Positions 6,957 to 17,127 of a stretch of 64,000 nucleotides of DNA are shown in pieces (position 1 is the stretch's first letter; the number at the start of each line of letters is the position of its first letter). A program made the translations under genes and the position numbers. This stretch comes from Faecalicatena fissicatena (lineage in GTDB: Bacteria > Bacillota > Clostridia > Lachnospirales > Lachnospiraceae), in the NCBI GenBank assembly GCA_001028025.1, contig LDAQ01000079.1, forward strand, positions 20,530 through 84,529. Reading direction: 5' to 3'. Under the pieces are notes generated by a model, which had not been told where the DNA came from, did no database searches, and worked only from the letters and a program-made list of their open reading frames with translations.

Positions 6957-9482
6957 ATGGAACAATATTCAGTAACAGGAATGAGCTGTGCAGCCTGCAG
7001 TGCCCGTGTGGAAAAGGCGGTCGCCAAAGTTCCGGGTGTTACGTCCTGTTCGGTCAGCCTGCTGACAAATTCTATGGGAGTAGAAGGCGCTGCGGCAGCT
7101 TCTGATATAATTGCTGCAGTGGAAGAGGCAGGCTACGAAGCGGCCCCTAAAGCTTCCGTCGATAAATCAGGCGCTTCAGCTAAGGCTTCGGCGGATAATG
7201 AACTTTTAAAAGACAGGGAAACCCCGATATTAAAGAAGAGGCTGATCGCTTCGCTCTGTCTTTTGGTTCCGCTGATGTACGTTTCGATGGGACATATGAT
7301 GTGGAACTGGCCTGTTCCGGCAGTTTTGGATGGAAATCATGTGGCGATGGGGCTGATTCAGCTGTTGTTTACAACGGCAATTATGGTGGTTAACCAGAAG
7401 TTTTTTGTCAGCGGCTTCAGAAGCCTCTGGCATCGGGCACCGAATATGGATACACTGGTGGCACTTGGCGCAGGTGCCTCATATGTTTACAGTACCTATG
7501 CATTATTTGCAATGACAGATGCACAGATGCACGGGGATATGGCTGGGGTCATGAATTACATGCATGAGTTTTATTTCGAATCTGCGGCAATGATTCTGGC
7601 CTTGATTACAGTGGGTAAAATGCTGGAGGCGCGGTCCAAAGGCAGGACGACAGATGCGCTCAAGAGCCTGATGAAACTGGCGCCAAAGACAGCAACAGTC
7701 CTGCGACAGGGGGCGGAGACAGTAGTTTCCATCGATCAGGTAGTAAAAGGCGATATATTCGTAGTAAGACCCGGAGAAAACATACCGGTGGATGGTATTA
7801 TTATAGAAGGAAGCAGTGCGGTAAATGAGTCTGCACTGACCGGAGAAAGTATTCCCATCGACAAGGCAGCAGGGGATCCGGTATCGGCGGCAACGCTGAA
7901 CCACTCTGGTTTTATCAAGTGCGAGGCGACCAGGGTCGGTGAAGATACCACACTTTCCCAGATTATTCAGATGGTCAGCGACGCGGCGGCAACCAAGGCG
8001 CCCATAGCCAAGGTTGCAGACCGGGTATCCGGCGTATTTGTGCCCGTGGTTATTGTGATTGCAGCATTGACAATTCTGGTATGGCTGTTTGCAGGGCAGA
8101 CCATTGGTTTCGCTCTTGCAAGAGGAATCTCCGTACTGGTCATTAGTTGTCCATGTGCGCTGGGGCTGGCGACACCGGTTGCGATTATGGTAGGCAACGG
8201 TATGGGAGCAAAGCATGGGATTATGTTCAAGACAGCTGTTTCACTTGAGGAGACAGGGAAGATGCAGATCGTGGCTCTTGATAAAACCGGGACAATAACA
8301 AGCGGTGAGCCCAGAGTTACAGATATGCTGCCTGCAGAGGGCGTGAAAGAAGAAGAACTTCTCGCCATGGCCTATGGGCTGGAGAAAAAAAGTGAACACC
8401 CGCTGGCTCGGGCGGTTCTTATGCTGGCAGAGGAGCGGGACATACAAAATGTCCAGGAAATTACTGACTTCAGGGCGCTCCCCGGTAATGGCCTTTCCGG
8501 CAGAATAAACGGAGATATCCTGACTGGAGGCAACTTAAAGTTTATCAGTGAAAACACTGAAGTCCCGGAAACAATGAGAAAGAAGGCGGAACAGCTGGCC
8601 GAAGACGGAAAGACACCGCTATTTTTCAGCCGCAGCAATAAGCTTATTGGCATCATTGCAGTAGCGGACGTTATTAAGGAAGACAGTCCCCGGGCCGTCC
8701 AGGAATTACAGAATATGGGGATTCATGTGGTAATGCTGACCGGTGATAATGAGCGGACGGCAAAGGCCATAGGGCGTCAGGCCGGAGTAGATGAGGTAAT
8801 CGCAGGCGTACTGCCGGACGGTAAGGAAAGCGTGATCCGCTCACTGAAGCGTAAGGGCAGAGTCGCCATGGTAGGAGATGGAATCAATGATGCTCCCGCA
8901 CTGACCAGGGCGGATATCGGAATTGCGATTGGCGCAGGTACAGATATTGCAATCGATGCGGCAGATGTAGTCCTGATGAAAAGCCGCCTAAGCGACGTGC
9001 CGGCTGCAATCCGGTTAAGCAGGGCCACTCTCAGGAACATCCATGAGAATTTGTTCTGGGCATTTATCTACAATATCATCGGAATTCCGCTGGCAGCCGG
9101 TGTCTGGTTCCCGCTGCTCGGATGGAAATTAAACCCCATGTTCGGCGCGGCCGCAATGAGTCTGTCCAGCTTCTGTGTAGTAACAAATGCACTCAGGCTT
9201 AACTTATTTAAAATGTATAATGCAGCAAAGGACAAAAAATTAAAAGTGAAAAAGAAAGAGGAGGAAACAACGATGCAAAAAACTATGAAAATTGAAGGTA
9301 TGATGTGCGGACACTGTGAGGCCAGAGTAAAGAAGAGCCTGGAGGCACTTGCACAGGTAGATGAGGCTGCAGTCAACCATGAGGAAGGAACCGCAGTTGT
9401 AACTTTAAATGCAGAAATCCCGGAAGATGAGTTGAAAAAGGCAGTGGAAGACCAGGACTATAAAGTGCTGGAAATCAAGTAA
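6957..9482 (+). CDS. copA: Cu(I)-translocating P1B-type ATPase CopA with C-terminal CopZ-like domain
   Basis: This 841-residue inner-membrane copper exporter has an N-terminal HMA domain (MSCAACSARVEK, Cys11 and Cys14), transmembrane helices, the actuator TGES motif, the membrane metal site CPC (398-400), the phosphorylation motif DKTGT (Asp442), the nucleotide motif SEHPLA, and GDGINDAP. After the last membrane helix a Lys-rich linker leads to a second complete HMA domain (residues 773-841, MCGHCEARVKK, Cys784 and Cys787). Most CopA proteins end after the membrane helices; the tail here looks like a fused CopZ chaperone and has its own internal ribosome binding site. GGAGG precedes the main start. 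Confidence 0.95.
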   Translation: MEQYSVTGMSCAACSARVEKAVAKVPGVTSCSVSLLTNSMGVEGAAAASDIIAAVEEAGYEAAPKASVDKSGASAKASADNELLKDRETPILKKRLIASLCLLVPLMYVSMGHMMWNWPVPAVLDGNHVAMGLIQLLFTTAIMVVNQKFFVSGFRSLWHRAPNMDTLVALGAGASYVYSTYALFAMTDAQMHGDMAGVMNYMHEFYFESAAMILALITVGKMLEARSKGRTTDALKSLMKLAPKTATVLRQGAETVVSIDQVVKGDIFVVRPGENIPVDGIIIEGSSAVNESALTGESIPIDKAAGDPVSAATLNHSGFIKCEATRVGEDTTLSQIIQMVSDAAATKAPIAKVADRVSGVFVPVVIVIAALTILVWLFAGQTIGFALARGISVLVISCPCALGLATPVAIMVGNGMGAKHGIMFKTAVSLEETGKMQIVALDKTGTITSGEPRVTDMLPAEGVKEEELLAMAYGLEKKSEHPLARAVLMLAEERDIQNVQEITDFRALPGNGLSGRINGDILTGGNLKFISENTEVPETMRKKAEQLAEDGKTPLFFSRSNKLIGIIAVADVIKEDSPRAVQELQNMGIHVVMLTGDNERTAKAIGRQAGVDEVIAGVLPDGKESVIRSLKRKGRVAMVGDGINDAPALTRADIGIAIGAGTDIAIDAADVVLMKSRLSDVPAAIRLSRATLRNIHENLFWAFIYNIIGIPLAAGVWFPLLGWKLNPMFGAAAMSLSSFCVVTNALRLNLFKMYNAAKDKKLKVKKKEEETTMQKTMKIEGMMCGHCEARVKKSLEALAQVDEAAVNHEEGTAVVTLNAEIPEDELKKAVEDQDYKVLEIK
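9259..9275 (+). promoter_or_regulatory. Internal ribosome binding site and ATG for a CopZ-like chaperone within copA
   Basis: AGGAGG at 9259-9264 is followed after 8 bases by an in-frame ATG at 9273. Translation from it would give a 69-residue protein that is exactly the terminal HMA domain (Cys12 and Cys15 of the short form), the size of free CopZ. The coding frame remains open from copA, so both the fused and free forms could be made. It may be the relic of a separate copZ gene whose spacer became open. Confidence 0.65.
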
Positions 9483-9562
9483 CAAATTTTTCGCGTATCG
9501 CCTGAAAAAGCGCCTGTAGAACAGGAAAATGCAGTAGGCATTTAATATACGTGGTCTATTTA

Positions 9563-9866
9563 GGCGGGAGCGCTTACCGTGAGCCGGGACGGACTGTGAA
9601 AAGCACCTGTCCTGTTGGAAATACAGCCGCTGCGCTAAGCGGCAGTAAGAGGAAATCCGCAAAATCAGTCAGAACCGAACGCATTCACCGTTTAATCTGA
9701 TGATTAAACGCCTCAGGCGTTCTAAAAAGCTGCTTCGGAAGCAGCTTTTTTCTGACTGATTTCGCGGATTTCCTCTAACTGCCGCTATGCTCGCTAAAAG
9801 CATTTCCAACAGGACAGGTGCTTTTCACAGTCCGTCCCGGCTCACGGTAAGCTAGGTTCATCCGCC
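9563..9866. repeat. Long palindromic element A (about 300 bp)
   Basis: Bases 9573-9622 pair perfectly with 9802-9851 (50 bp). A second stem (9639-9673 with 9751-9785) has only a few mismatches. The centre has a GAACGC/GCGTTC stem enclosing a hairpin with a TGAT loop, then a second hairpin with an apical TTCGG. The core matches elements C and D. It lies 80 bases after copA, and an RNA copy would fold into one long branched rod. The remainder of the gap to 10173 shows no gene. Confidence 0.85.
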
Positions 9867-10173
9867 GATAGGAAAGAACTCCTTCCCCGGTTGGATCCCA
9901 GACCGGGACAGCGGATGGAATAGAATTGGCGTAACTTTTATATCCCCAGTAGGTTAAAAAATAGTTTTCGGTATATTTAAAATAGTGAACCTCTTTCTGG
10001 CAAGCGGCACTAAGTCCCTTCTTGTAGATGAACGACTACGCGTCGCCAGTGCACATCCATTGCTCCGGTCTGGCATCCCTGTCATGAAGCGTCCCAGCAA
10101 TCCAGATATCCTTCATTTTTGAGACTAAAGTGAGCAGGCTATATCCTAAATTCCCTAAAAATAAGCCATATAT

Positions 10174-10202
10174 TTTACAATCATCTTTGTAAATGATACA
10201 AT
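10174..10202 (+). promoter_or_regulatory. Probable promoter of the serpin gene
   Basis: TTTACA (10174-10179), a 17-base spacer and TACAAT (10197-10202) form a plausible sigma-A promoter 67 bases before the serpin start. No operator is recognised. Confidence 0.55.
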
Positions 10203-10269
10203 ATGCGTAAATCAGGCAACTGTCAGGTAATAGTGGTATTCGGGGTAAAACGGAAAGGGGAAAAGTAAT

Positions 10270-11526
10270 ATGAAGAAACGTATGATTTCATTATGTATTG
10301 CATTGATACTTACAGGATCGCTTTTTTTATCTGGCTGCGGCACGAAGGTACAGGCATCAGATTTAATGAAAGGCGTAAAAGCACACGATGTCAGCAAAGA
10401 AGCCGTACTACGTGACGAGGATACTGCCGCTGTGGCAGATTTTGCGGTGCGCCTGTTTCAGGCCAGCCGGGAAGAAAACTCAGAGGTAGTGATATCTCCT
10501 GTTTCCGTACTCTATGCGCTGGCGATGACCGCGAACGGAGCAGATGGGGAGACCCTTGCACAGATGGAGAATATGCTGGGGCTGAGCGTAGACAAGCTGA
10601 ATCCATATCTTTATGCATACAAAGAAGCACTGGCTTCCGGTAATAAGTATAAGCTTGACCTCGCGAACTCGATTTGGTTTAAAGATGATGAGAGCCTGAA
10701 CGTGAATCCGGATTTCCTGCAGGCAAACGCAGACTGGTATGACGCGGAGCTTTACAAAGCGCCTTTTGATAATTCCACGCTTAAGGACATCAACCACTGG
10801 GTCAGCAATAAAACGGACGGTATGATAGAAGATATCCTGGATGAGATTCCAGATGAAGCAATAATGTATCTGATCAATGCCATTGCCTTTGATGCTGAAT
10901 GGGAGAACATATATAAGGAAAATGAAGTCAGGGCAGATGTTTTTACAACTGAAAGCGGAAGTGAGCAAATAACTGAGATGATGTATTCGGAAGAGAACGA
11001 ATATCTGGAGGATGAGAACACAACAGGCCTGATTAAGTATTATAAGGACAGAAAATATGCGTTTGTAGGCCTGCTTCCGAACGAGGGGATAAGCATAAAC
11101 GAATACATTTCCTCCTTAACCGGTGAAAAGCTGATGAACCTTCTGAACAACTCACAGAGTGTGCGGGTGGATGCAGCGATTCCTAAATTCGAAAATGAGT
11201 ACGATATTGAAATGAGTGAAATTCTGAAGGGGATGGGTATGCCTGATGCCTTTGATCCCGGACAGGCAGATTTCAGCGGGCTGGGAACTTCAACGGACGG
11301 GAATCTTTATATTAATCGTGTACTGCACAAAACTTATATTGCGGTGGATGAAAAAGGGACCGAGGCGGGAGCAGCCACGGTAGTAGAGGTGATGAGCGAA
11401 GCTGCCATGGTTGATCCCATAAAGCAGAAGACTGTTTATCTGAACCGGCCGTTTATTTACATGCTTATTGATTGTGAGGCGAAACTTCCTGTCTTCATGG
11501 GGACAGTGATGGATATAAAAGAATAA
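10270..11526 (+). CDS. Serpin-family lipoprotein (putative secreted protease inhibitor)
   Basis: The 418-residue protein has a signal peptide ending in the lipobox LSGC (Cys about residue 23), so it should be anchored outside the cytoplasmic membrane. The rest is a full serpin fold: helix-B region VVISPVSVLYALAMTANGA, the breach/shutter strand region, and the C-terminal serpin signature area (NRPFIYMLIDCEAKLPVFMG). The reactive-centre hinge GTEAGAATVVEV has small residues at P12-P9, as in inhibitory serpins. The scissile bond would lie near MSEAAM, but the exact P1 cannot be fixed. Bacterial serpins in gut species inhibit host or microbial serine proteases (established for Bifidobacterium). 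It has its own promoter; a DNA-repair gene group follows. Confidence 0.9.
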   Translation: MKKRMISLCIALILTGSLFLSGCGTKVQASDLMKGVKAHDVSKEAVLRDEDTAAVADFAVRLFQASREENSEVVISPVSVLYALAMTANGADGETLAQMENMLGLSVDKLNPYLYAYKEALASGNKYKLDLANSIWFKDDESLNVNPDFLQANADWYDAELYKAPFDNSTLKDINHWVSNKTDGMIEDILDEIPDEAIMYLINAIAFDAEWENIYKENEVRADVFTTESGSEQITEMMYSEENEYLEDENTTGLIKYYKDRKYAFVGLLPNEGISINEYISSLTGEKLMNLLNNSQSVRVDAAIPKFENEYDIEMSEILKGMGMPDAFDPGQADFSGLGTSTDGNLYINRVLHKTYIAVDEKGTEAGAATVVEVMSEAAMVDPIKQKTVYLNRPFIYMLIDCEAKLPVFMGTVMDIKE

Positions 11527-11575
11527 GGCACACCAGAGCTGCTGCCTGAACAAGAAAATAGAAAAGGAGTGCATT

Positions 11576-13282
11576 ATGATGCAGACATCAACAGAATTAA
11601 AAAATTTACTCAACAGGATTGACCACAAGAGCTATCCTGCATATAAAGATACGAAGGGAGTTTATCAGTTTCCCGGATATCAGCTTTCCATTGATCATGT
11701 GCAGGGGGATCCATTTGCTTCCCCTTCTAAATTAAGTATTCACATAAAAGGTGCGGCGGCAGGGTTTCCGAAAGAGCTGTTTGAAACGGAGCATCGCCGG
11801 ATTGCACTTCAGGATTATCTGACACGCCAGTTTGGACGCGGCGTTGAAAAGTATGCATTCAAAGCGAAAGGTTCAGGTAAGAGCGGCCTAATCTCTGTCA
11901 GCAGATGCACTCAGGAGATACTGGAGCGCACGGCATGCAGTATTGATGTTCAAAGCGGGGACCTGGTACTGAGGCTTGAGGCGGGCTTTCCGGCAAACGG
12001 GAGAACCATCAATGCAAGAGAACTAATGAAGATATTGTTTGATTTTTTGCCGGAGTGTGTGGAAAACTCTCTTTATTATAAGAACAGCGATAAAAAGAGG
12101 ATAGAACAGACTGCATTTCTTGCAGATGACCAGCAGTACATCCGGGAACAGCTGCCCGTTCTGGGATTGACTGCTTTTGTTGCGGACGGGGCTGTCCTGC
12201 CCAGAGAATCCGGGATTTCTTCCAGGCCGATGAGAGGTGCGGTTGCGTTTTCTTCACCGGAAGAGTTAAAAGTAACGCTGGAACTTCCGCACAAAGGAAA
12301 AATAACGGGAATGGGAATCCGCAGGGGAATTACATTGATTGTGGGCGGTGGATACCATGGAAAGTCCACGCTCCTGAAAGCACTGGAACTGGGGGTTTAT
12401 AACCATATTGCGGGGGATGGCAGGGAATATGTCATTACCGATTCCACTGCAATGAAGATCCGTGCCGAGGACGGACGTAGCATAAAAAAGACAGACATTT
12501 CAATGTTTATAAATGACCTGCCCAATAAAAAAGACACTCGTGGATTCTATACAGAAGATGCCAGCGGAAGCACTTCCCAGGCGGCCAACGTGATAGAGAG
12601 CATGGAGGCAGGGGCAAAGCTTCTGCTGATCGATGAAGATACAAGCGCGACCAATTTTATGATCCGGGATGAATTGATGCAGCGCGTGATCCACAGAGAC
12701 ATGGAGCCGATCACTCCTTTTATCGAGCGGATCAGGGAGCTGTATGATGAGTATGGAATTTCAACGGCCATCGTAGCAGGAAGCTCCGGGGCATACTTCC
12801 ATATTGCCGACTGTATCATCCAGATGGACCGGTATGTACCGAAAGATATTACGGCACTTGCAAAGAAAGAGGCCGAAAGCTTTCCGATGCTCAGTGGACC
12901 GGAGGAAAAGGCGGCAGCACCCGTATTCACAAGATGCCCGGGCGGGAATCCAGCATTTCGCGGAAATGACAGGGTAAAGATGAAGACACTGGGCCGGGAA
13001 GCAGTGCAGATCAACCGGGAAACCATCGACCTGCGCTATGTGGAGCAGCTGGTGGACGGCGAGCAGGTCAGTGCACTTGGATATTGTGTGAAATATGCGG
13101 AAAAACATCTTCTGGACGGCAGGAAAACACTGCAGGGAGTTGTAGAAGAGCTTGAGAATAAAATTGAAAAAGATGGGCTTGCAGGTTTGTGCGAGAGCGG
13201 CTCCAGTGTGGCATGTCTTGCGGTGCCGAGAAAACAGGAAATATATGCATGCCTGGACCGTTACCGCGGTCTGAAGCTGTAG
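11576..13282 (+). CDS. ABC-class ATPase domain protein (PF09818-type)
   Basis: This 568-residue cytosolic protein belongs to the predicted ATPases of the ABC class. The Walker A region is GGGYHGKSTLL (about residues 256-266), followed by a Walker B-like LLIDEDTSATNFM. It lacks a normal ABC signature and any membrane domain. The function of the family is not established. AAAGGAGT precedes two adjacent ATG codons (11576 and 11579). The next gene, sbcD, begins 13 bases later, which hints at co-transcription with the DNA-end-processing pair. Confidence 0.87.
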   Translation: MMQTSTELKNLLNRIDHKSYPAYKDTKGVYQFPGYQLSIDHVQGDPFASPSKLSIHIKGAAAGFPKELFETEHRRIALQDYLTRQFGRGVEKYAFKAKGSGKSGLISVSRCTQEILERTACSIDVQSGDLVLRLEAGFPANGRTINARELMKILFDFLPECVENSLYYKNSDKKRIEQTAFLADDQQYIREQLPVLGLTAFVADGAVLPRESGISSRPMRGAVAFSSPEELKVTLELPHKGKITGMGIRRGITLIVGGGYHGKSTLLKALELGVYNHIAGDGREYVITDSTAMKIRAEDGRSIKKTDISMFINDLPNKKDTRGFYTEDASGSTSQAANVIESMEAGAKLLLIDEDTSATNFMIRDELMQRVIHRDMEPITPFIERIRELYDEYGISTAIVAGSSGAYFHIADCIIQMDRYVPKDITALAKKEAESFPMLSGPEEKAAAPVFTRCPGGNPAFRGNDRVKMKTLGREAVQINRETIDLRYVEQLVDGEQVSALGYCVKYAEKHLLDGRKTLQGVVEELENKIEKDGLAGLCESGSSVACLAVPRKQEIYACLDRYRGLKL

Positions 13283-13295
13283 AAAGGGGAGTTGT

Positions 13296-14450
13296 ATGCG
13301 GTTTTTTCATTTATCGGATCTGCATATTGGAAAACAATTGCACCACTACAGCCTTCTGGAGGACCAGAGACATATATTAAATGAGGTGGTCAGCAGGGTG
13401 GAGGAACTGAAACCCGATGCGGTAGTCATAGCGGGAGATATCTATGATAAATCTGTTCCGTCGGCGGAAGCGGTATCGCTGTTTGACGATTTCCTGACGA
13501 AACTGGCCGATGTGGAGGGCGGACCAGCTATTATGCTGATCAGCGGAAACCACGATTCCGCCCAGAGGCTGGACTACGCCAGCCGGATTCTGGGCAGGCA
13601 GAACATCTATATTGCAGGGGAAGTGCCCGGGGAAAAGGATGAATATTTAAAAAAGGTAACACTTTCAGACGAATATGGAGAGGTAGATTTTTATCTGCTT
13701 CCCTTCTTGAAGCCGGGGTATGTCCGCGGCGTTTTTGAGGAAGACATTCCGGAGACTTACAGTGAGGCGGTTGCACGAATTCTGGAGCGGGAAGCGCCGG
13801 ATCAGGAGAAGCGCAATGTGCTTCTGTCTCATCAGTTCTATACGGGAAACGGCACAATACTGCAGACCTGCGATTCGGAGTTGTTCTCCGTGGGAGGAAT
13901 TGACAATGTTGATATCGCACCGCTGCTGCAGTTTGATTATGTGGCCCTTGGACATCTGCACCGGGCACAGCAGGCAGGAAAGCCGTTTATCCGTTACTGC
14001 GGAACCCTACTGAAGTATTCCGTGAGTGAAGCCGGAGATACAAAATCGCTTCATATGGTGGAACTTGGAAAAAAAGGCGAAGAGGCGCTTGTGGAGCTTC
14101 TGCCGCTTCATCCGCTCAGAGATGTGCGGACGGTTCGTGGAGAGATGACACAGATTATGGAACAGGCGGAGACGGAAAGCTGTAAGGACTATATCAGCAT
14201 CACCCTGACGGATGAGGTGGACCCGTACAGGCCCAAGGAACAGCTGGAAAAAGTATATCCACATATTCTGGAGATCCGGATGGATAATGCCCGGACGAGA
14301 AAACGTCTGGAGGAGTTCGATGAGGAGGTGGAGCTGACCGATCCGCTTATTGTATTTGGAGAGTTTTATGAAGAAATCCAGGGCAGGGAACTGTCTCAGG
14401 AAGAAAAAGGATTTCTGGAACAGGTTTTTGATAAGGTGAAGGGAGAATAA
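13296..14450 (+). CDS. sbcD: Exonuclease subunit SbcD
   Basis: SbcD/Mre11-type calcineurin-like nuclease (384 residues). Metal-binding motifs are visible in order: HLSDLHIGK (residues 4-12), AGDIYDK, SGNHD and GHLHRAQ. With SbcC it forms the complex that cleaves hairpins and processes double-strand ends. GGGGAG precedes the start. Its stop codon at 14448-14450 is separated by one base from the sbcC start. The presence of several very long palindromes in the same chromosome is of interest because SbcCD cleaves such cruciforms. Confidence 0.94.
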   Translation: MRFFHLSDLHIGKQLHHYSLLEDQRHILNEVVSRVEELKPDAVVIAGDIYDKSVPSAEAVSLFDDFLTKLADVEGGPAIMLISGNHDSAQRLDYASRILGRQNIYIAGEVPGEKDEYLKKVTLSDEYGEVDFYLLPFLKPGYVRGVFEEDIPETYSEAVARILEREAPDQEKRNVLLSHQFYTGNGTILQTCDSELFSVGGIDNVDIAPLLQFDYVALGHLHRAQQAGKPFIRYCGTLLKYSVSEAGDTKSLHMVELGKKGEEALVELLPLHPLRDVRTVRGEMTQIMEQAETESCKDYISITLTDEVDPYRPKEQLEKVYPHILEIRMDNARTRKRLEEFDEEVELTDPLIVFGEFYEEIQGRELSQEEKGFLEQVFDKVKGE

Positions 14451-14451
14451 G

Positions 14452-17106
14452 ATGAGGCCGGTAAAGTTGACAATGTCTGCATTTGGTTCTTATGCGGATG
14501 TAGAAGAGATAGATTTTACAAAAATACAGCATGGCCTTTTTCTTATCACCGGCGACACCGGTGCAGGAAAGACCACGATTTTTGATGCCATAACTTATGC
14601 GCTGTATGATAAGACCAGCGGAGGAAGGCGCGACGGCAATATGATGCGCAGCCAGTATGCATCCGAAGAGACGGATACTTTCGTAGAGTATACATTTTCA
14701 TACAGAGGAAAAGAATATACGGTCAGAAGAAACCCTGAATACCTGAGGATCGGTAAACGCAGGATGGCGGATGGTTCACCCCGTCTGGTAAAAGAGACGG
14801 CAAAAGTGAGCCTGCTCATGCCGGATGGCAGGGAAGAACAGGGGAAGAAAAAAGACATTGATAATAAAATAGAAGAAATCATTGGGCTGGATGTCAACCA
14901 GTTTACCCAGATTGCAATGATAGCCCAGGGAGATTTTCTGCGGTTGCTCCATGCAGAATCCAAAGAGCGCAAGAAGATCTTCTCCAGAATCTTTCAAACC
15001 AGGCTGTACTGGCAGGTGCAGGAAGAATTAAAGGAGGAGGCAAAGCAGCTTTATATCCGCCTGGAAGACAATACAAAGGACTGCCTGCGGGAAATGGAGC
15101 GTGTGGAAACTTATGAAGACAGTGATGAGGCTGCAAAATGGGAGCGGCTTTCTGCGCTGAAAATGCCTCCGGCAGAAGAGGTAATGGAAGTATTAAAGGA
15201 AATCTGCAGGCAGGGAAAGTCTATGGAGACAGAGGCTGAAAAAGAACATACACGTCTGCAGAAGCAGGCAGAGGATTTGAATGCTGCAATCCGCAGCCAG
15301 GAAGAGGTAAACATTCTGCTTCGGTCAAAAGATCAGGCGCAAAAGAGGTTAAAAGAGCTGGAAGAAAAAAAGAACGGAATGGAGGACCTCAGCCGTCAGA
15401 TTAAAGACGGTGCCAGGGCCGAAAAAGTGCTTGTAAAAGAGGAACAGTATAAACGAACCAGTGTGGAAGCAAAGCGCCTGGAAGAAACGGTCGGACAGAC
15501 AAAGAGCTGGATGGAGGAGCAGACAGCAGTCCTGGCGGAAAAGGAAACAAAACTGCAGGGACTGGAAAAAGAACTGCAGGAAAAAGAACCCGTCATGCAG
15601 AAACAGATTCTGCGTCTGAAAGATATTCTGCCCAGATATGCAGGCATCCGAAAACTGGAAGAACAGTATCATAAACAATTAAAGAAAATGGAGCTTGTAC
15701 TGGAGGAATGCCGGACGGCCTCAGCGGATTATGAGAAAAAGTATCAGCAGTTTTTTGAGGAACAGGCCGGTATTCTTGCAAAGGAACTTAAGGAAGGGCA
15801 CCCCTGTCCTGTATGTGGCTCAACAGAGCACCCGCACAAGGCTGAGATACTGGAGAGCGCGCCGGGACAGGAAGAAGTGCAGCAGGCCAAGAATGAGCGG
15901 GATCAGAAAGAACAGGAGCGCTCCACAACCCAGGAACAGTTTCAGGCATCGAAAAGCCGTCTGGACTCTGAGAGAAAACTTCTGGAGGAAGCCGCAGAAG
16001 ATATTATAGCCGGAGGTTCCCTTCCGGAAGAAGAGGCAAAAGAGCACCTGAAACAGCTGGAAGCAGATTTAAAAGAAATGAAAAAAAACTTCCAGAAAAA
16101 GGGAAAAGATTTCCGGGAATTGATGGAAGAAATGAAGCGCAGAAGCGGACTTCTGGAGAGCCAGGAAAAACAGCTCCAGGAATTGAATACGAAGCAGAAA
16201 GAAGAGGAAGAATATTTTCAGGAAGAGTTAGAAGCGCAGAAATTTGCATCTCATGAAGAATACAGCCAGGCTCTGAAATGGACAGAAGGGCGCAGAGAGA
16301 AAGAAGAAGCGCTCAGCCAGTATGAAAAAGAATGTCTGGAAGTAAAGACAAGATACGAGATGCTCTGTCAGCAGAGCGAGGGAAAGCAGTCTGCGGATCT
16401 GGAAGAAGAAAAAGAAAAGCTGGAAGCGGTACTGAATTCCCTGAAAACGCAGAAAGACAAATGGCTCCATCTGCACAGCCAGAACCAGAAGAACAAAGAG
16501 GCCAGGACAAAGCTCAAGCAGTATTTTGATACAAAAGCCGGCTTGACGATGCAGTACGAGATGGTAAACAATCTGAGCCGTACGGCCAACGGAACGCTGA
16601 ACGGCAGTATCAAACTGGATTTTGAGACCTATGTGCAGAGAAAATATTTCAAGCAGATCATCCATGCCGCCAACCGAAGGCTCAGTAAGATGACCTCAAA
16701 CGAATTTATCCTGCAGTGCCGGGAAATCAAAGACCTGAGCAGCCAGGGGCAGGCCGGTCTGGATCTGGATGTTTACCACCTTGTCAATGATTCCGTCCGG
16801 GATGTGAAGACACTGTCAGGCGGCGAGTCCTTCATGGCATCCCTCTCCATGGCGCTGGGCCTGTCAGATATCATACAGAATACGGCAGGTGCAATCAGTC
16901 TTGAGACTATGTTTGTGGATGAAGGCTTCGGCTCCCTGGATGACGCGGCAAGAGAGCGGGCGATCCAGATTCTTCAGGAACTGGCTGGGGAAAAAGGAAT
17001 CGTGGGTATCATATCTCATGTAAATGAATTAAAAGAACAGATCGAATGGAAACTTGCTGTTACAAAAACAGAGCAGGGAAGCAGTACCAGGTGGGTATTA
17101 GAATAA
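14452..17106 (+). CDS. sbcC: Exonuclease subunit SbcC (SMC-like ATPase)
   Basis: This 884-residue Rad50-like protein has Walker A GDTGAGKTTIFDAI at about residues 33-46, two very long Glu/Lys/Gln-rich coiled coils, and a central zinc hook CPVCGS (Cys452 and Cys455). The C-terminal ABC half carries LSGGESFMASLSMALGLSD and Walker B/D-loop MFVDEGFGSLD. It partners SbcD in nicking and degrading DNA hairpins. At 884 residues it is shorter than the E. coli protein (about 1050) but typical for Clostridia. Translation is very probably coupled to sbcD. Confidence 0.95.
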   Translation: MRPVKLTMSAFGSYADVEEIDFTKIQHGLFLITGDTGAGKTTIFDAITYALYDKTSGGRRDGNMMRSQYASEETDTFVEYTFSYRGKEYTVRRNPEYLRIGKRRMADGSPRLVKETAKVSLLMPDGREEQGKKKDIDNKIEEIIGLDVNQFTQIAMIAQGDFLRLLHAESKERKKIFSRIFQTRLYWQVQEELKEEAKQLYIRLEDNTKDCLREMERVETYEDSDEAAKWERLSALKMPPAEEVMEVLKEICRQGKSMETEAEKEHTRLQKQAEDLNAAIRSQEEVNILLRSKDQAQKRLKELEEKKNGMEDLSRQIKDGARAEKVLVKEEQYKRTSVEAKRLEETVGQTKSWMEEQTAVLAEKETKLQGLEKELQEKEPVMQKQILRLKDILPRYAGIRKLEEQYHKQLKKMELVLEECRTASADYEKKYQQFFEEQAGILAKELKEGHPCPVCGSTEHPHKAEILESAPGQEEVQQAKNERDQKEQERSTTQEQFQASKSRLDSERKLLEEAAEDIIAGGSLPEEEAKEHLKQLEADLKEMKKNFQKKGKDFRELMEEMKRRSGLLESQEKQLQELNTKQKEEEEYFQEELEAQKFASHEEYSQALKWTEGRREKEEALSQYEKECLEVKTRYEMLCQQSEGKQSADLEEEKEKLEAVLNSLKTQKDKWLHLHSQNQKNKEARTKLKQYFDTKAGLTMQYEMVNNLSRTANGTLNGSIKLDFETYVQRKYFKQIIHAANRRLSKMTSNEFILQCREIKDLSSQGQAGLDLDVYHLVNDSVRDVKTLSGGESFMASLSMALGLSDIIQNTAGAISLETMFVDEGFGSLDDAARERAIQILQELAGEKGIVGIISHVNELKEQIEWKLAVTKTEQGSSTRWVLE

Positions 17107-17127
17107 ACAGAAATGGAAGTGGGACAG

